Source: Niveispirillum fermenti (GTDB taxonomy: Bacteria > Pseudomonadota > Alphaproteobacteria > Azospirillales > Azospirillaceae). From it: a stretch of 64,000 bases of DNA. The stretch lies in the NCBI RefSeq assembly GCF_048066175.1, contig NZ_JBLTXA010000001.1, forward strand, positions 186,001-250,000, in the 5' to 3' direction. Shown here one piece after another: positions 8,273 through 16,766 of the stretch (positions within the stretch are counted from its first letter, which is position 1; the number at the start of each line of letters is the position of its first letter). Below the pieces are notes generated by a model. The model was not told the DNA's origin and did no database searches. It worked only from the letters and a program-made list of their open reading frames with translations. Position numbers and translations under genes: made by a program.

Positions 8273-9190
8273 TCAGCCGCGGGGCAGCCGCAGGGACCAG
8301 CCCCCCAGCGCCGTGACCGGGCCGTCCCGGTGCCGGGCGCCGCGCACTTCCACCTGCACCCGCCAATCACCGGCGTCGGTGTCCACCGTCACATGATGCC
8401 AGCGGGCCGGCATGTCATGCCGCCAGCCGATGGCCGAGGCCGATGGCGCCGTCAGGCTGGGAATGGGCCCCGATGGCCCCTTCACCTGTGACAGGTTGGC
8501 CACATGGGCATGGCCGTGCAACAGAATCTCGGCACCTGTACGGGCCAGCAGGGAACGCAGTTCGCGGCGGTCGGTCAGCCCCTTGCGGTTGGAGACGACG
8601 CCATCGCCCACCGGGTGATGCACCATCAACACGCGGAAAAGCCCGCGCCGGCCCGCATCGGCCAGCATGTCGCCCAGCCGCTCCATCTGGGCGGCACCCA
8701 GGCGCCCCGTCGCCAGAAGCGGTGCGGTGGGCACGCCGCTGTTGGCACCGATGAAGGCGACGGAACCGCGCTGACGCAGATAGGGAAAGGACGGCACGGC
8801 CTGCGGGTCGGCATCGTCGCCGCGCATATGATCGGCCCACAGCCCCAGCCCGCGCTCGACGGGCACTTGCACCATGGCGTCATGGTTGCCCGGGACATAG
8901 CTCACATCCTCCGCACTTCCCAGTGACCGCAGCCATGCGGCACCGCGCGTGAACTCACCGGGCATGGAGATGTTGGCGATGTCACCCGTCACGGCCCAAT
9001 GGTCCACGCCCTGCGACCGGATGTCCGCCACAATGGCGGCCAGCATGTCCGGCGTATGGGCATGCCGTCGCTTGCGTTGCCAGGACTGGTAGCTGAGCGT
9101 CCGCTTGGACAGCCATTCCAACCCGCGGGGACGGTCGGGCGCCAACGGCAGGTGCGGGTCGGAAAGATGGGCAAAGCGGAAGGGTTGCAT
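8273..9190 (-). CDS. Calcineurin-like metallophosphoesterase
   Basis: A 305-residue dinuclear metallophosphoesterase with all signature blocks in order: LSDPHL (about residues 10-15), TGDIAN, PGNHDA, MVHHPV and HGHAH. These enzymes hydrolyse phosphomonoesters, phosphodiesters or pyrophosphates. The start MQPFRFAHLSD at 9190 places the first metal motif at the usual distance. It is the first gene of the minus-strand lipid operon and is only 54 bases from the divergent CDP-alcohol phosphotransferase gene, so both operons probably share a control region. A role on a lipid pyrophosphate or CDP-lipid (LpxH-like) is possible; substrate unknown. Confidence 0.8.
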   Translation of the reverse strand: MQPFRFAHLSDPHLPLAPDRPRGLEWLSKRTLSYQSWQRKRRHAHTPDMLAAIVADIRSQGVDHWAVTGDIANISMPGEFTRGAAWLRSLGSAEDVSYVPGNHDAMVQVPVERGLGLWADHMRGDDADPQAVPSFPYLRQRGSVAFIGANSGVPTAPLLATGRLGAAQMERLGDMLADAGRRGLFRVLMVHHPVGDGVVSNRKGLTDRRELRSLLARTGAEILLHGHAHVANLSQVKGPSGPIPSLTAPSASAIGWRHDMPARWHHVTVDTDAGDWRVQVEVRGARHRDGPVTALGGWSLRLPRG

Positions 9191-9244
9191 GGGCGACACC
9201 CTACATTGTCGCACAGGCGATAGGCAAAGCTCCCGTCAGGCTGT

Positions 9245-10447
9245 ATGAAGACGGCCAGGAAATCCCCCTTGATCATGGTTCACGCCTTGTCCGCCGAAAA
9301 CCCCGCCCCCGATGCCGCCCTGCCGATGGCCGCCACCATCGGTGACAATCCCGTCCGCCTATGGGGCATGACCTCCGCTGAACGGTTGCGCCGGCAATGC
9401 GTGCGTAACGGCGTGAAGGAGGTGCGGGCCTGGGACGGTCAGGATCATGGCAGCAGCCAGCTTCTGCTGCGGACCGACTGGGTCTTCGACGAGGTGCTGG
9501 TCCGCGACCTGATGCGCAGGCCGGGCACCATCCTGGTCGATGCGCGCAACCGGGAACCCGTGGCCGCCCATGTTTCGGCAGCCGATGCAGCGGCGGCGGC
9601 ATCCATGCTGAACAATTCACGAGTCGTTCCGGACGAGCTGGCCGGGCGGCTGCGCGTGCTGGTCCCGGACGATCTGTCCTCCAGCTATAATCATGCCCTG
9701 CGCAAGCGGGAGGCGCCGTTCCTGCTGCGCCTGACGCCCGAGGCGCTGCCGAGGATCGAACAGCGCATGTTCGCCGGCAGCTACAAGGGCGTCACCGACA
9801 TCGTGACCAAATATGTCTGGCCCCTGCCGGCCCGCCACGTCACCAAGGCCTGCGCCGTGGCCGGCATGACCCCCAACATGGTGACGGGCATCGGGGCCAT
9901 CCTGATGCTGCTGGCGCTGTGGCTGTTCTGGCAGGGGCATTACCTGCCCGGCCTGGCGGCCGGATGGATCATGACCTTCCTGGACACGGTGGATGGCAAG
10001 CTGGCCCGTGTCACCCTGACCAGCAGCAAATGGGGCAACATCTTCGACCATGGCATCGATCTGGTCCATCCGCCCTTCTGGTGGTGGGCCTGGGCCGCGG
10101 GCCTGCCGGCGGCGGGATTTGACATGCCGGGCGGCATGGCCCTGGCGCTGACCGTCATCTGGGTCGGCTATGTCTCCCAGCGTCTGCAGGAAGGCTATTT
10201 CATCAAGGTCTTCAAGATCGACATGCACACCTGGCGGCCGTTCGACAGCTTCTTCCGGCTGATCACGGCACGCCGCAATCCCAACCTGATCATCCTGACC
10301 CTGGCCACGCTTCTGGGCCGGCCGGATATCGGCATGGTGGTCGTGCTGGCATGGATCGTGCTCTGCTTCGGCGTCCACATGGCCCAGATCGTCCAGGCGC
10401 ATCAGGCGGCCCGCAAGGGCCCCATCCAATCCTATCTGTCGGCCTGA
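9245..10447 (+). CDS. CDP-alcohol phosphatidyltransferase-family enzyme with extra N-terminal domain
   Basis: A 400-residue protein. Residues about 30-150 form an extra soluble domain that resembles a nucleotidyltransferase core (VRLWGMTSAERLRRQCVRNG, then GTILVDARNREPVAAHVS) but has no LxGG/AGG-type nucleotide-binding signature. Residues about 180-390 are the membrane CDP-alcohol phosphotransferase, with the complete metal motif DTVDGKLAR...G(3)D(3)D at about 250-277 (last part GNIFDHGID). It transfers a phospho-group from a CDP-activated partner to an alcohol. The layout recalls fused inositol-phosphate cytidylyltransferase/DIPP synthases, with the first domain decayed. Likely head-group synthase for the lipid locus. 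ATG 9245 preferred; 9275 is an alternative. Confidence 0.8.
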   Translation: MKTARKSPLIMVHALSAENPAPDAALPMAATIGDNPVRLWGMTSAERLRRQCVRNGVKEVRAWDGQDHGSSQLLLRTDWVFDEVLVRDLMRRPGTILVDARNREPVAAHVSAADAAAAASMLNNSRVVPDELAGRLRVLVPDDLSSSYNHALRKREAPFLLRLTPEALPRIEQRMFAGSYKGVTDIVTKYVWPLPARHVTKACAVAGMTPNMVTGIGAILMLLALWLFWQGHYLPGLAAGWIMTFLDTVDGKLARVTLTSSKWGNIFDHGIDLVHPPFWWWAWAAGLPAAGFDMPGGMALALTVIWVGYVSQRLQEGYFIKVFKIDMHTWRPFDSFFRLITARRNPNLIILTLATLLGRPDIGMVVVLAWIVLCFGVHMAQIVQAHQAARKGPIQSYLSA

Positions 10448-10457
10448 CACCCCTGTC

Positions 10458-11411
10458 ATGGCGCGTCTCGGCCTTATCCGGAACCCCTACAGCCAGCGCA
10501 ACAAGGGCGTCGGCGGTGACAGGGCTGCCCAGGCGGCGGCCCTGCTCGGCTTCTATTTCGCCGAACCCGCCTCGCCGCAGGAATTGCAGGAGACGCTGGC
10601 CGATTTCGCCCGTGGCGGCGTCGACATCCTGTGCGTGGATGGCGGTGACGGCACGGTGCGCGACGTGCTGACCGCCCTGCCCGCCGCCTATGGCGACACG
10701 CCGCCACGGCTGGCCATCCTGGCCGCCGGCAAAACCAACCTGATTGCGGCCGATGTCGGCACCACCGGCCATGGCGCCAGGGGGCTGGAACGGCTGCTCA
10801 ACACCGTGCGGGACGGTTCGCTGGGCCGGCATGCCGTGCGCCGGCCCGTCCTGTCCCTGCACTGGCCGGATGGCGAACACCGGGACGTGCGCGGCATGTT
10901 CATGGGGGCCGGCGCCTTCACGCGCGGCACCGACCTGGCCAATGCGGCCATCCACAAGGCCGGGTTCACGCAGGAAATCGCCGTGGCCCTGACCATGGCC
11001 GGCGTGCTGGGCCGGGCGCTGGTCGGCAACGACCGGCATGGCTGGCTGGCGGGGGAGGATTTCGGCGCCGCCATCGATGACGGCACCATGGATGATGGCA
11101 ACCGTTTCCTGTTCCTGGCCACCACGCTGAACCGGCTGATCATGGGGCTGTGGCCCTTTTGGGATCATGGCGACCGGCCACTGCGCTATCTGGATGTCGC
11201 GGCCCGCCCGCCCGGCCTTCTCTTCGCCCTGCCCCGGCTGATGAAGGGCCGGCCCGGGGCCGCCATGCGGGCCGGCGACGCCTATCGCTCCGGCGGGGCA
11301 GAGCGGATCGGGCTGCGCCTCACCCGGCCCCTGATCATGGATGGGGAGACCTATCCCGCCGGTCATGTCATCCTGTCCGCCCATGACAGCATCACCTTCG
11401 TGCAGCCGTGA
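10458..11411 (+). CDS. Diacylglycerol/ceramide kinase-like lipid kinase
   Basis: A 317-residue member of the DAGK catalytic superfamily. RNPYSQRNKG at residues 7-16 is the nucleotide-approach motif, VDGGDGTVRDVL at about 57-68 the glycine-rich catalytic loop, and AAGKTNLIAADVG at about 87-99 replaces the usual GTxND-type block. The C-terminal beta-sandwich ends with the substrate-side strand. It should phosphorylate a neutral lipid with ATP. Only 10 bases follow the CDP-alcohol phosphotransferase gene, and its TGA overlaps the next GTG. From memory, the Caulobacter ceramide kinase CpgB belongs to this superfamily; in this context ceramide is a better guess than diacylglycerol, but the sequence cannot decide. 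Confidence 0.75.
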   Translation: MARLGLIRNPYSQRNKGVGGDRAAQAAALLGFYFAEPASPQELQETLADFARGGVDILCVDGGDGTVRDVLTALPAAYGDTPPRLAILAAGKTNLIAADVGTTGHGARGLERLLNTVRDGSLGRHAVRRPVLSLHWPDGEHRDVRGMFMGAGAFTRGTDLANAAIHKAGFTQEIAVALTMAGVLGRALVGNDRHGWLAGEDFGAAIDDGTMDDGNRFLFLATTLNRLIMGLWPFWDHGDRPLRYLDVAARPPGLLFALPRLMKGRPGAAMRAGDAYRSGGAERIGLRLTRPLIMDGETYPAGHVILSAHDSITFVQP

Positions 11412-12349
11412 CCGCCCCGCCCCGCCTCGCCGACCTGATCCGCACCGAATGGCAAGCGCCCCTGCCGGACCCGGCTGCGGCGCTGGTGCGCGCATTGCGG
11501 GACCATGGCGGGGACAATGTCGCCGCCGTGCTGTTTTATGGCTCCAACCTCCGCTCCGGCGATGTGGAGGGGGTGCTGGACTTCTATGTGCTGCTGGACA
11601 GGCTGACACCCTGGCGGGATAGCCGGTCCCTGGCCGCCGCGACACACCTGCTGCCGCCCAGCGTGGAATATTGGGAGGTGCCCTGGCAGGGGCATGTCCT
11701 GCGGGCCAAGGTTGCCGTGATGGGCATCGGCCAGTTCGCCGCCGCCAACCGCTTCGGCGGCTGGGACACCACGATCTGGGCACGTTTCGCCCAGCCTGTG
11801 CTGCTGGCCCATGCACGCGACGCTGCTGCAACCGGCCGGGTCCTGGCCGCCGTGGCACAGGCCGTTTCCACAGCCGGCCGCTGGGCGGCCCTGCTGGGGC
11901 CGGCCCAGGGAACGGCACGCGACTATTGGGAGGCACTGTTCATGGCCACCTATGCCGCCGAATTGCGGGTGGAAAAGGCGGCACGCGGTGTCAGCCTGGT
12001 GGACCATGCGGCCGACCGCTACACGGCCTTGCTGGTCCCCGCCTGGCAGGCGGCCGGCATCACCTGCGAGGAAAAGGCCGGCGGGATCCTGCTGCCGTTG
12101 ATGGGCCAGACGGAACGGACAAGGGGGGTGCGCGCCTGGGCCAGGCGGCGCCTGTTCGGTAAGGGGCTGAACGTTGCCCGGCTGGTGAAGGCAGCCTTCA
12201 CCTTCCAGGGCGGCGTGGATTATCTTCTATGGAAGCTGCACCGCCATTCCGGCATGCGTCTGGAACTGACACCCTGGCAACGGCGCCATCCCGTGCTGTC
12301 CGCCCCCGGCATTCTGTGGAAACTGAAGCGCATGGGGGCCATCAGGTGA
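11408..12349 (+). CDS. TAM41/Mmp37-like nucleotidyltransferase, putative lipid CTP-transferase
   Basis: A 313-residue protein that I match to the TAM41 family (mitochondrial-type CDP-diacylglycerol synthase) by the pair YGSNLRSG (about residues 44-51) and LDFYVLLDR (about 57-65) followed by PWR: the nucleotidyltransferase-fold GS...DxxV layout with catalytic acidic residues. The remaining helical part has no membrane segments. TAM41 enzymes make CDP-lipid from a phospholipid phosphate and CTP. The GTG start overlaps the kinase stop (GTGA), so kinase and transferase are coupled: kinase makes lipid-phosphate, this enzyme would make CDP-lipid, and the first gene product would use it. The family match is by eye; a generic nucleotidyltransferase remains possible. 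Confidence 0.6.
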   Translation: MTAPPRLADLIRTEWQAPLPDPAAALVRALRDHGGDNVAAVLFYGSNLRSGDVEGVLDFYVLLDRLTPWRDSRSLAAATHLLPPSVEYWEVPWQGHVLRAKVAVMGIGQFAAANRFGGWDTTIWARFAQPVLLAHARDAAATGRVLAAVAQAVSTAGRWAALLGPAQGTARDYWEALFMATYAAELRVEKAARGVSLVDHAADRYTALLVPAWQAAGITCEEKAGGILLPLMGQTERTRGVRAWARRRLFGKGLNVARLVKAAFTFQGGVDYLLWKLHRHSGMRLELTPWQRRHPVLSAPGILWKLKRMGAIR

Positions 12350-12367
12350 CGGCGGAGCATACCGCCG
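12350..12367 (+). terminator. Short hairpin after the lipid-kinase operon
   Basis: CGGCGG at 12350-12355 pairs with CCGCCG at 12362-12367 around a 6-base loop, directly after the stop codon at 12347-12349. There is no T-tract, so it may be a weak or Rho-dependent end rather than a classical terminator. Confidence 0.3.
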
Positions 12368-12593
12368 CCGAACCCACGCTGCCCTGTCAGCCGCTGCATC
12401 ATCTGCTGCCCTGTCGTGCGGATCCGTCACGACACGCGCGCCGCACGTCAGGCGAACCAAAGGCCCACCGCAAAACCGGAACCGGGGCGCCAAGCCCGCC
12501 GGATAGCGGGACCTGCGGTACCGCCATCGGGGGCCCTCCGGCTCCTGTCTCCCTCGTTACCCGGTGATCTTCCGCGATCGCGGGGACGCAGGC

Positions 12594-13169
12594 TCAGAAC
12601 GGGATTTCATCATCCAGGTCGGCCGCCGGGCTGGGGCGGGTGTTCCCCCCGCTACGGGCGCCACTGCCACCATTGCTGCGGCCGGAACCACCCCGATCCT
12701 CGTAACCGCCGCCGCCACCATAGCCGCCGCCACCGCCGCTTCCGCCGCCATAGCCACCACCATAATCACCGCCGCGGTCATCATATCCGCCACCGGACGA
12801 GGCCCCGCCGCCGCCTTCACGCCCGTCCAGCAGGGTCAGCTCACCCCGGAACTGACGCAGGACAACCTCGGTCGTATAACGCTCCTGGCCCTGCTGGTCC
12901 TGCCACTTGCGGGTCTCCAACTGGCCTTCGACATAGACCTTGCTGCCTTTGCGCAGGAAACGTTCCGCGACCCCCGCCAGATTCTCGTTAAAGATGACGA
13001 CGCTGTGCCACTGGGTCCGTTCCTGCCGTTCGCCGGAATTGCGGTCCTTCCAGCTTTCCGACGTGGCGATGCGCAGCGTGCAGACCTTGCCGCCATTCTG
13101 AAGCGACCGGACCTCCGGGTCGCGGCCCAGGTTGCCGATCAGGATGACCTTGTTGACGCTGCCCGCCAT
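12594..13169 (-). CDS. ssb: Single-stranded DNA-binding protein SSB
   Basis: A 191-residue SSB that coats single-stranded DNA in replication, recombination and repair. The OB-fold spans residues 1-110 (MAGSVNKVILIGNLGRDPE start, WHSVVIFNE, GSKVYVEGQLETRKW), followed by a flexible Gly/Tyr/Arg-rich linker of about 65 residues and the conserved acidic tip DDEIPF that recruits partner proteins. The linker explains the low-complexity GGN codons at 12650-12830. An SOS box lies about 104 bases upstream, so it is probably LexA-regulated. It faces away from mmcQ and uvrA, the order common in alphaproteobacteria. Confidence 0.97.
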   Translation of the reverse strand: MAGSVNKVILIGNLGRDPEVRSLQNGGKVCTLRIATSESWKDRNSGERQERTQWHSVVIFNENLAGVAERFLRKGSKVYVEGQLETRKWQDQQGQERYTTEVVLRQFRGELTLLDGREGGGGASSGGGYDDRGGDYGGGYGGGSGGGGGYGGGGGYEDRGGSGRSNGGSGARSGGNTRPSPAADLDDEIPF

Positions 13170-13272
13170 GTGTCGCTCTTTCGCAAAAGGGTATCGCCGG
13201 TGGAACCTGCGTCCCGCCGTTGTCGCCCGCAGCCTAACGCCGGCCCACGCCCGTTTCTACAATATTAAACAA

Positions 13273-13287
13273 GAACAATGCAAGAAC
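13273..13287. promoter_or_regulatory. LexA (SOS) box, alphaproteobacterial type
   Basis: GAAC at 13273-13276 and GAAC at 13284-13287 are separated by exactly 7 bases; on the minus strand this reads GTTC-N7-GTTC, the established alphaproteobacterial LexA operator. It lies between ssb (start 13169, minus) and the mmcQ/yjbR gene (start 13358, plus) and could control both, with uvrA downstream of the latter. Confidence 0.75.
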
Positions 13288-13357
13288 ATTGCATTTGCCG
13301 GCACGAGGCGGCATTGTCTGGCCGTGGGTGAATGCGACCGTCTCCAGGATGCAGCCG

Positions 13358-13723
13358 ATGACCGACCAACCGCTTGCAGCCGCCGAACAGGCATTGAGAA
13401 CCCGTGCCCTGTCCCTGCCCGGCGCGGTGGAGGATTTCCCTTGGGGGGAGCGGGTCGTGAAGGTCAACGGCAAGATATTCGTGTTCCTGTCCCGTCCCGG
13501 CGACGGAGCGCTGCGGATCAGCATGAAGCTGCCGCATTCGCGCGATTTCGCCCTCGACGTTGCGGGCGCGGAGCCGACGGGATACGGGCTGGGCAAGGCC
13601 GGCTGGGTCAGCTTCGGATTCGCGGCGGGAGATCAGCCGGATGTCGAGCGCCTGTGCCACTGGCTGCTTGAAAGCTACCGCGCCATCGCGCCGCGGCGGC
13701 TTTCGGCCCTGCTGGCGACATGA
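13358..13723 (+). CDS. MmcQ/YjbR-family DNA-binding-like protein
   Basis: A 121-residue single-domain protein of the MmcQ/YjbR family (CyaY-like alpha/beta fold). Conserved features visible are LSLPGAVEDFPWGE near residue 20, the VKVNGKIFVFLS strand pair, ISMKLPHSRDFAL and GYGLGKAGWVSF. The first family member described was linked to mitomycin C resistance, but the biochemical role is unknown. The start MTDQPLAAAEQ at 13358 has AGGA about 8 bases upstream; ATG 13349 is also in frame. It sits between the SOS box and uvrA in the same direction as uvrA, so it may be part of the damage response. Confidence 0.8.
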   Translation: MTDQPLAAAEQALRTRALSLPGAVEDFPWGERVVKVNGKIFVFLSRPGDGALRISMKLPHSRDFALDVAGAEPTGYGLGKAGWVSFGFAAGDQPDVERLCHWLLESYRAIAPRRLSALLAT

Positions 13724-13826
13724 CGCCCCCGCACAATGGTGGCCTTGGCAATCACGCCGGGTTGCCTATCCTTAACCGCACCGCAGCATGGCAATGGCCC
13801 ACGGGGCTGAAAGCGAAGAAGCAGCG

Positions 13827-16706
13827 ATGAGCAAGTACATTTCCGTCCGTGGCGCCCGTGAGCATAATCTGAAGAATGTCGATGTGGATTTGCCGCGCGA
13901 CAGCCTGGTGGTGATCACCGGCCTGTCCGGGTCCGGCAAATCCTCTCTGGCCTTCGACACGATCTATGCCGAAGGCCAGCGCCGCTATGTGGAAAGCCTG
14001 TCGGCCTATGCGCGCCAGTTCCTGGAACTGATGCAGAAGCCCGATGTGGACAGTATCGAGGGGCTGTCGCCCGCCATCTCCATCGAACAGAAGACCACCA
14101 GCCGCAATCCCCGTTCCACCGTGGGCACGGTGACGGAAATCTACGATTACATGCGCCTGCTGTTCGCGCGCATCGGCATTCCCTATTCGCCGGCCACCGG
14201 CCTGCCCATCGAAAGCCAGACGGTCAGCCAGATGGTTGACCGCACCCTGTCCATGCCGGAAGGCACACGGCTCTATCTGCTGGCCCCCATCGCGCGCGGC
14301 AAGAAGGGGGAATTCAAGAAGGAACTGGCGGAACTGCGCAAGCGCGGCTTTCAGCGCGTCAAGATCGACGGGGAAATGTACGAGATCGAGGATGCCCCCA
14401 CCCTCGACAAGAAGCTGAAGCATGATATCGAGGTCGTGGTCGACCGGCTGAAGGTGCAGGCCGACCTTGGCAACCGGCTGGCCGATTCGATCGAGACGGG
14501 GCTGGACCTGTCCGACGGGCTGATCTTCGCGGAGGATGCGGACAGCGGGGAGCGCACGGTCTTTTCCGCGAAATTTGCCTGCCCCGTCAGTGGCTTCACG
14601 ATTGAGGAGGTGGAACCGCGGCTGTTCAGCTTCAACAATCCGTTCGGGGCCTGCCCGGCCTGCGACGGTTTGGGCTCGAAGCATTATTTCGATCCTATGC
14701 TGGTCGTTCCCGACGAGCGGCTGAGCCTGAAGGAGGGCGCCATCGCGCCCTGGGCCAACTCGACCTCGCAATATTACCTGCAGACCCTGGAGAGCATCTG
14801 CGCCCATTTCGGCGCCGATATCCGCCTGCCCTGGGAAAAATTGCCCGACGAGGTGCGCCAGTGCGTCCTTTACGGGTCCGGCAAGGCACCGATCACCATG
14901 CGCTATGATGATGGCCTGCGTTCCTACGAGACAAAGAAGCCGTTCGAGGGGGTGGTCAACAACCTGCAGCGCCGCTGGAAGGAAACCGAGAGCGCCCTGG
15001 TGCGCGAGGAACTGTCCAAGTACCAGTCGGCGCAGCCCTGCGAGGCCTGCGAGGGCGCACGACTGAAGCCGGAAGCCCTGGCCGTCAGGGTCCGGGGGCT
15101 GAACATCGCGGATATCAGCCGCATGTCGATCCGGCAGGCGGCGGACTGGTTCGCCAACCTTGACCCCCACCTGACCCAGAAGCAGCGCGACATCGCCGTG
15201 CGCATCCTGAAGGAGATCAACGAGCGCCTGGGATTCCTCAACAATGTCGGGCTGGAATATCTGGCCCTGGACCGCGCGTCGGGCACGCTGTCGGGTGGCG
15301 AAAGCCAGCGCATCCGCCTGGCATCGCAGATCGGATCGGGCCTGACGGGCGTGCTTTATGTGCTGGACGAACCGTCGATCGGCCTGCACCAGCGCGACAA
15401 TGACCGGCTGCTGTCCACTTTGAAGCGGCTGCGCGACATCGGCAATACCGTCGTCGTCGTCGAACATGACGAGGACGCCATACGCGAGGCCGATTATCTG
15501 GTCGACATGGGTCCGGGTGCCGGCGTGCATGGTGGGACCATCGTGGCGCAGGGTACACCGGCGGAGGTCATGGCTCATCCCAGCAGCCTGACCGCTCTCT
15601 ACCTGTCCGACCGGCGGCGGATCGAGGTGCCGGCCGTGCGCCGCACGGGTCATCCGGGCCAGATCCTGGAGGTCACGGGCTGCCGCACCAATAACCTGCG
15701 CAACGTGTCGGCTCAGGTGCCGCTGGGCACCTTCACCTGTGTCACGGGCGTCTCGGGGGGTGGCAAGTCCACCCTGGTGATCGAGACACTATACAAGGCG
15801 CTGGCAAAGCGGCTGATGGGCGCCCGCGAGCATCCGGGCGATCACGACGCCATCCACGGGCTGGAGAATATCGACAAGGTCATCGATATCGACCAGTCAC
15901 CGATCGGCCGGACCCCGCGGTCCAACCCCGCGACCTATACCGGCTGCTTCACCCCCATCCGCGACTGGTTCGCGGGCCTGCCGGAGGCGAAGGCGCGGGG
16001 CTATGGCCCCGGCCGCTTCAGCTTCAACGTCAAGGGTGGGCGGTGCGAAGCCTGTCAGGGCGACGGCGTCATCAAGATCGAGATGCATTTCCTGCCCGAC
16101 GTCTATGTCACCTGCGATGTCTGCCATGGCAAGCGGTACAATCGCGAGACGCTGGAAGTCCTGTACAAGGGCAAGAGCATCGCCGAGGTGCTGGACATGA
16201 CGGTGGAGGAAGGGGCGGAATTCTTCCGCGCCGTGCCGTCGATCCGCGACAAACTGGAGACACTGGACCGGGTGGGCCTGGGTTATATCAAGATCGGCCA
16301 GCCCGCCACGACCCTGTCGGGCGGCGAGGCGCAGCGCGTGAAGCTGGCCAAGGAACTGGCTCGCCGGTCCACGGGCCGCACCATCTATATCCTGGACGAA
16401 CCCACGACGGGCCTGCATTTCGAGGATGTCCGCAAGCTGCTGGAAGTGCTGCACGCGCTGGTGGACCAGGGCAATACCGTGCTGGTGATCGAGCATAATC
16501 TGGAGGTCATCAAGACCGCCGACTGGATGATCGACATGGGTCCCGAAGGCGGCAACGGGGGCGGGGAGATCGTGGCGGCCGGCACACCGGAGCAGGTGGC
16601 GACATCCAGCCGCAGCCACACGGGCCATTACCTGGCCCCCTACCTGTTGCGAAAGACCGTCGCAGCCCCCCCGCCTGCACCCGCCCGCAAGCGCAAGGCA
16701 GGCTGA
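13827..16706 (+). CDS. uvrA: Excinuclease ABC subunit UvrA
   Basis: A 959-residue DNA-damage sensor of nucleotide excision repair that works with UvrB. It has two ABC ATPase halves: Walker A GLSGSGKSS (about residue 32) with signature LSGGESQRIRLASQIG near 490, and GVSGGGKSTLV near 650 with LSGGEAQRVKLAKEL near 830. Zinc-binding CxxC pairs are seen as CPACDG, CEACEG and the CEACQG...CDVCHG hairpin in the second half. The start MSKYISVRGAREHN at 13827 is the family's normal beginning; an ATG at 13788 would add 13 unsupported residues. The length is full for the family. Confidence 0.98.
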   Translation: MSKYISVRGAREHNLKNVDVDLPRDSLVVITGLSGSGKSSLAFDTIYAEGQRRYVESLSAYARQFLELMQKPDVDSIEGLSPAISIEQKTTSRNPRSTVGTVTEIYDYMRLLFARIGIPYSPATGLPIESQTVSQMVDRTLSMPEGTRLYLLAPIARGKKGEFKKELAELRKRGFQRVKIDGEMYEIEDAPTLDKKLKHDIEVVVDRLKVQADLGNRLADSIETGLDLSDGLIFAEDADSGERTVFSAKFACPVSGFTIEEVEPRLFSFNNPFGACPACDGLGSKHYFDPMLVVPDERLSLKEGAIAPWANSTSQYYLQTLESICAHFGADIRLPWEKLPDEVRQCVLYGSGKAPITMRYDDGLRSYETKKPFEGVVNNLQRRWKETESALVREELSKYQSAQPCEACEGARLKPEALAVRVRGLNIADISRMSIRQAADWFANLDPHLTQKQRDIAVRILKEINERLGFLNNVGLEYLALDRASGTLSGGESQRIRLASQIGSGLTGVLYVLDEPSIGLHQRDNDRLLSTLKRLRDIGNTVVVVEHDEDAIREADYLVDMGPGAGVHGGTIVAQGTPAEVMAHPSSLTALYLSDRRRIEVPAVRRTGHPGQILEVTGCRTNNLRNVSAQVPLGTFTCVTGVSGGGKSTLVIETLYKALAKRLMGAREHPGDHDAIHGLENIDKVIDIDQSPIGRTPRSNPATYTGCFTPIRDWFAGLPEAKARGYGPGRFSFNVKGGRCEACQGDGVIKIEMHFLPDVYVTCDVCHGKRYNRETLEVLYKGKSIAEVLDMTVEEGAEFFRAVPSIRDKLETLDRVGLGYIKIGQPATTLSGGEAQRVKLAKELARRSTGRTIYILDEPTTGLHFEDVRKLLEVLHALVDQGNTVLVIEHNLEVIKTADWMIDMGPEGGNGGGEIVAAGTPEQVATSSRSHTGHYLAPYLLRKTVAAPPPAPARKRKAG

Positions 16707-16766
16707 CCGGGTTTGCGACAGCGTTCGGCAGGCGGGCTTCGGCCCGCCAACGGCCCCTGTCCGGTG

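Noticed and set aside
10290..11936. 548-codon minus-strand frame across the kinase and TAM41-like genes
   Set aside because: Composition is dominated by Pro/Gly/Arg/Gln as expected for an antisense frame, and the plus-strand genes have clear motifs.
12650..12830. Low-complexity GGC/CCG repeats
   Set aside because: They encode the Gly-rich linker of SSB, a normal feature.
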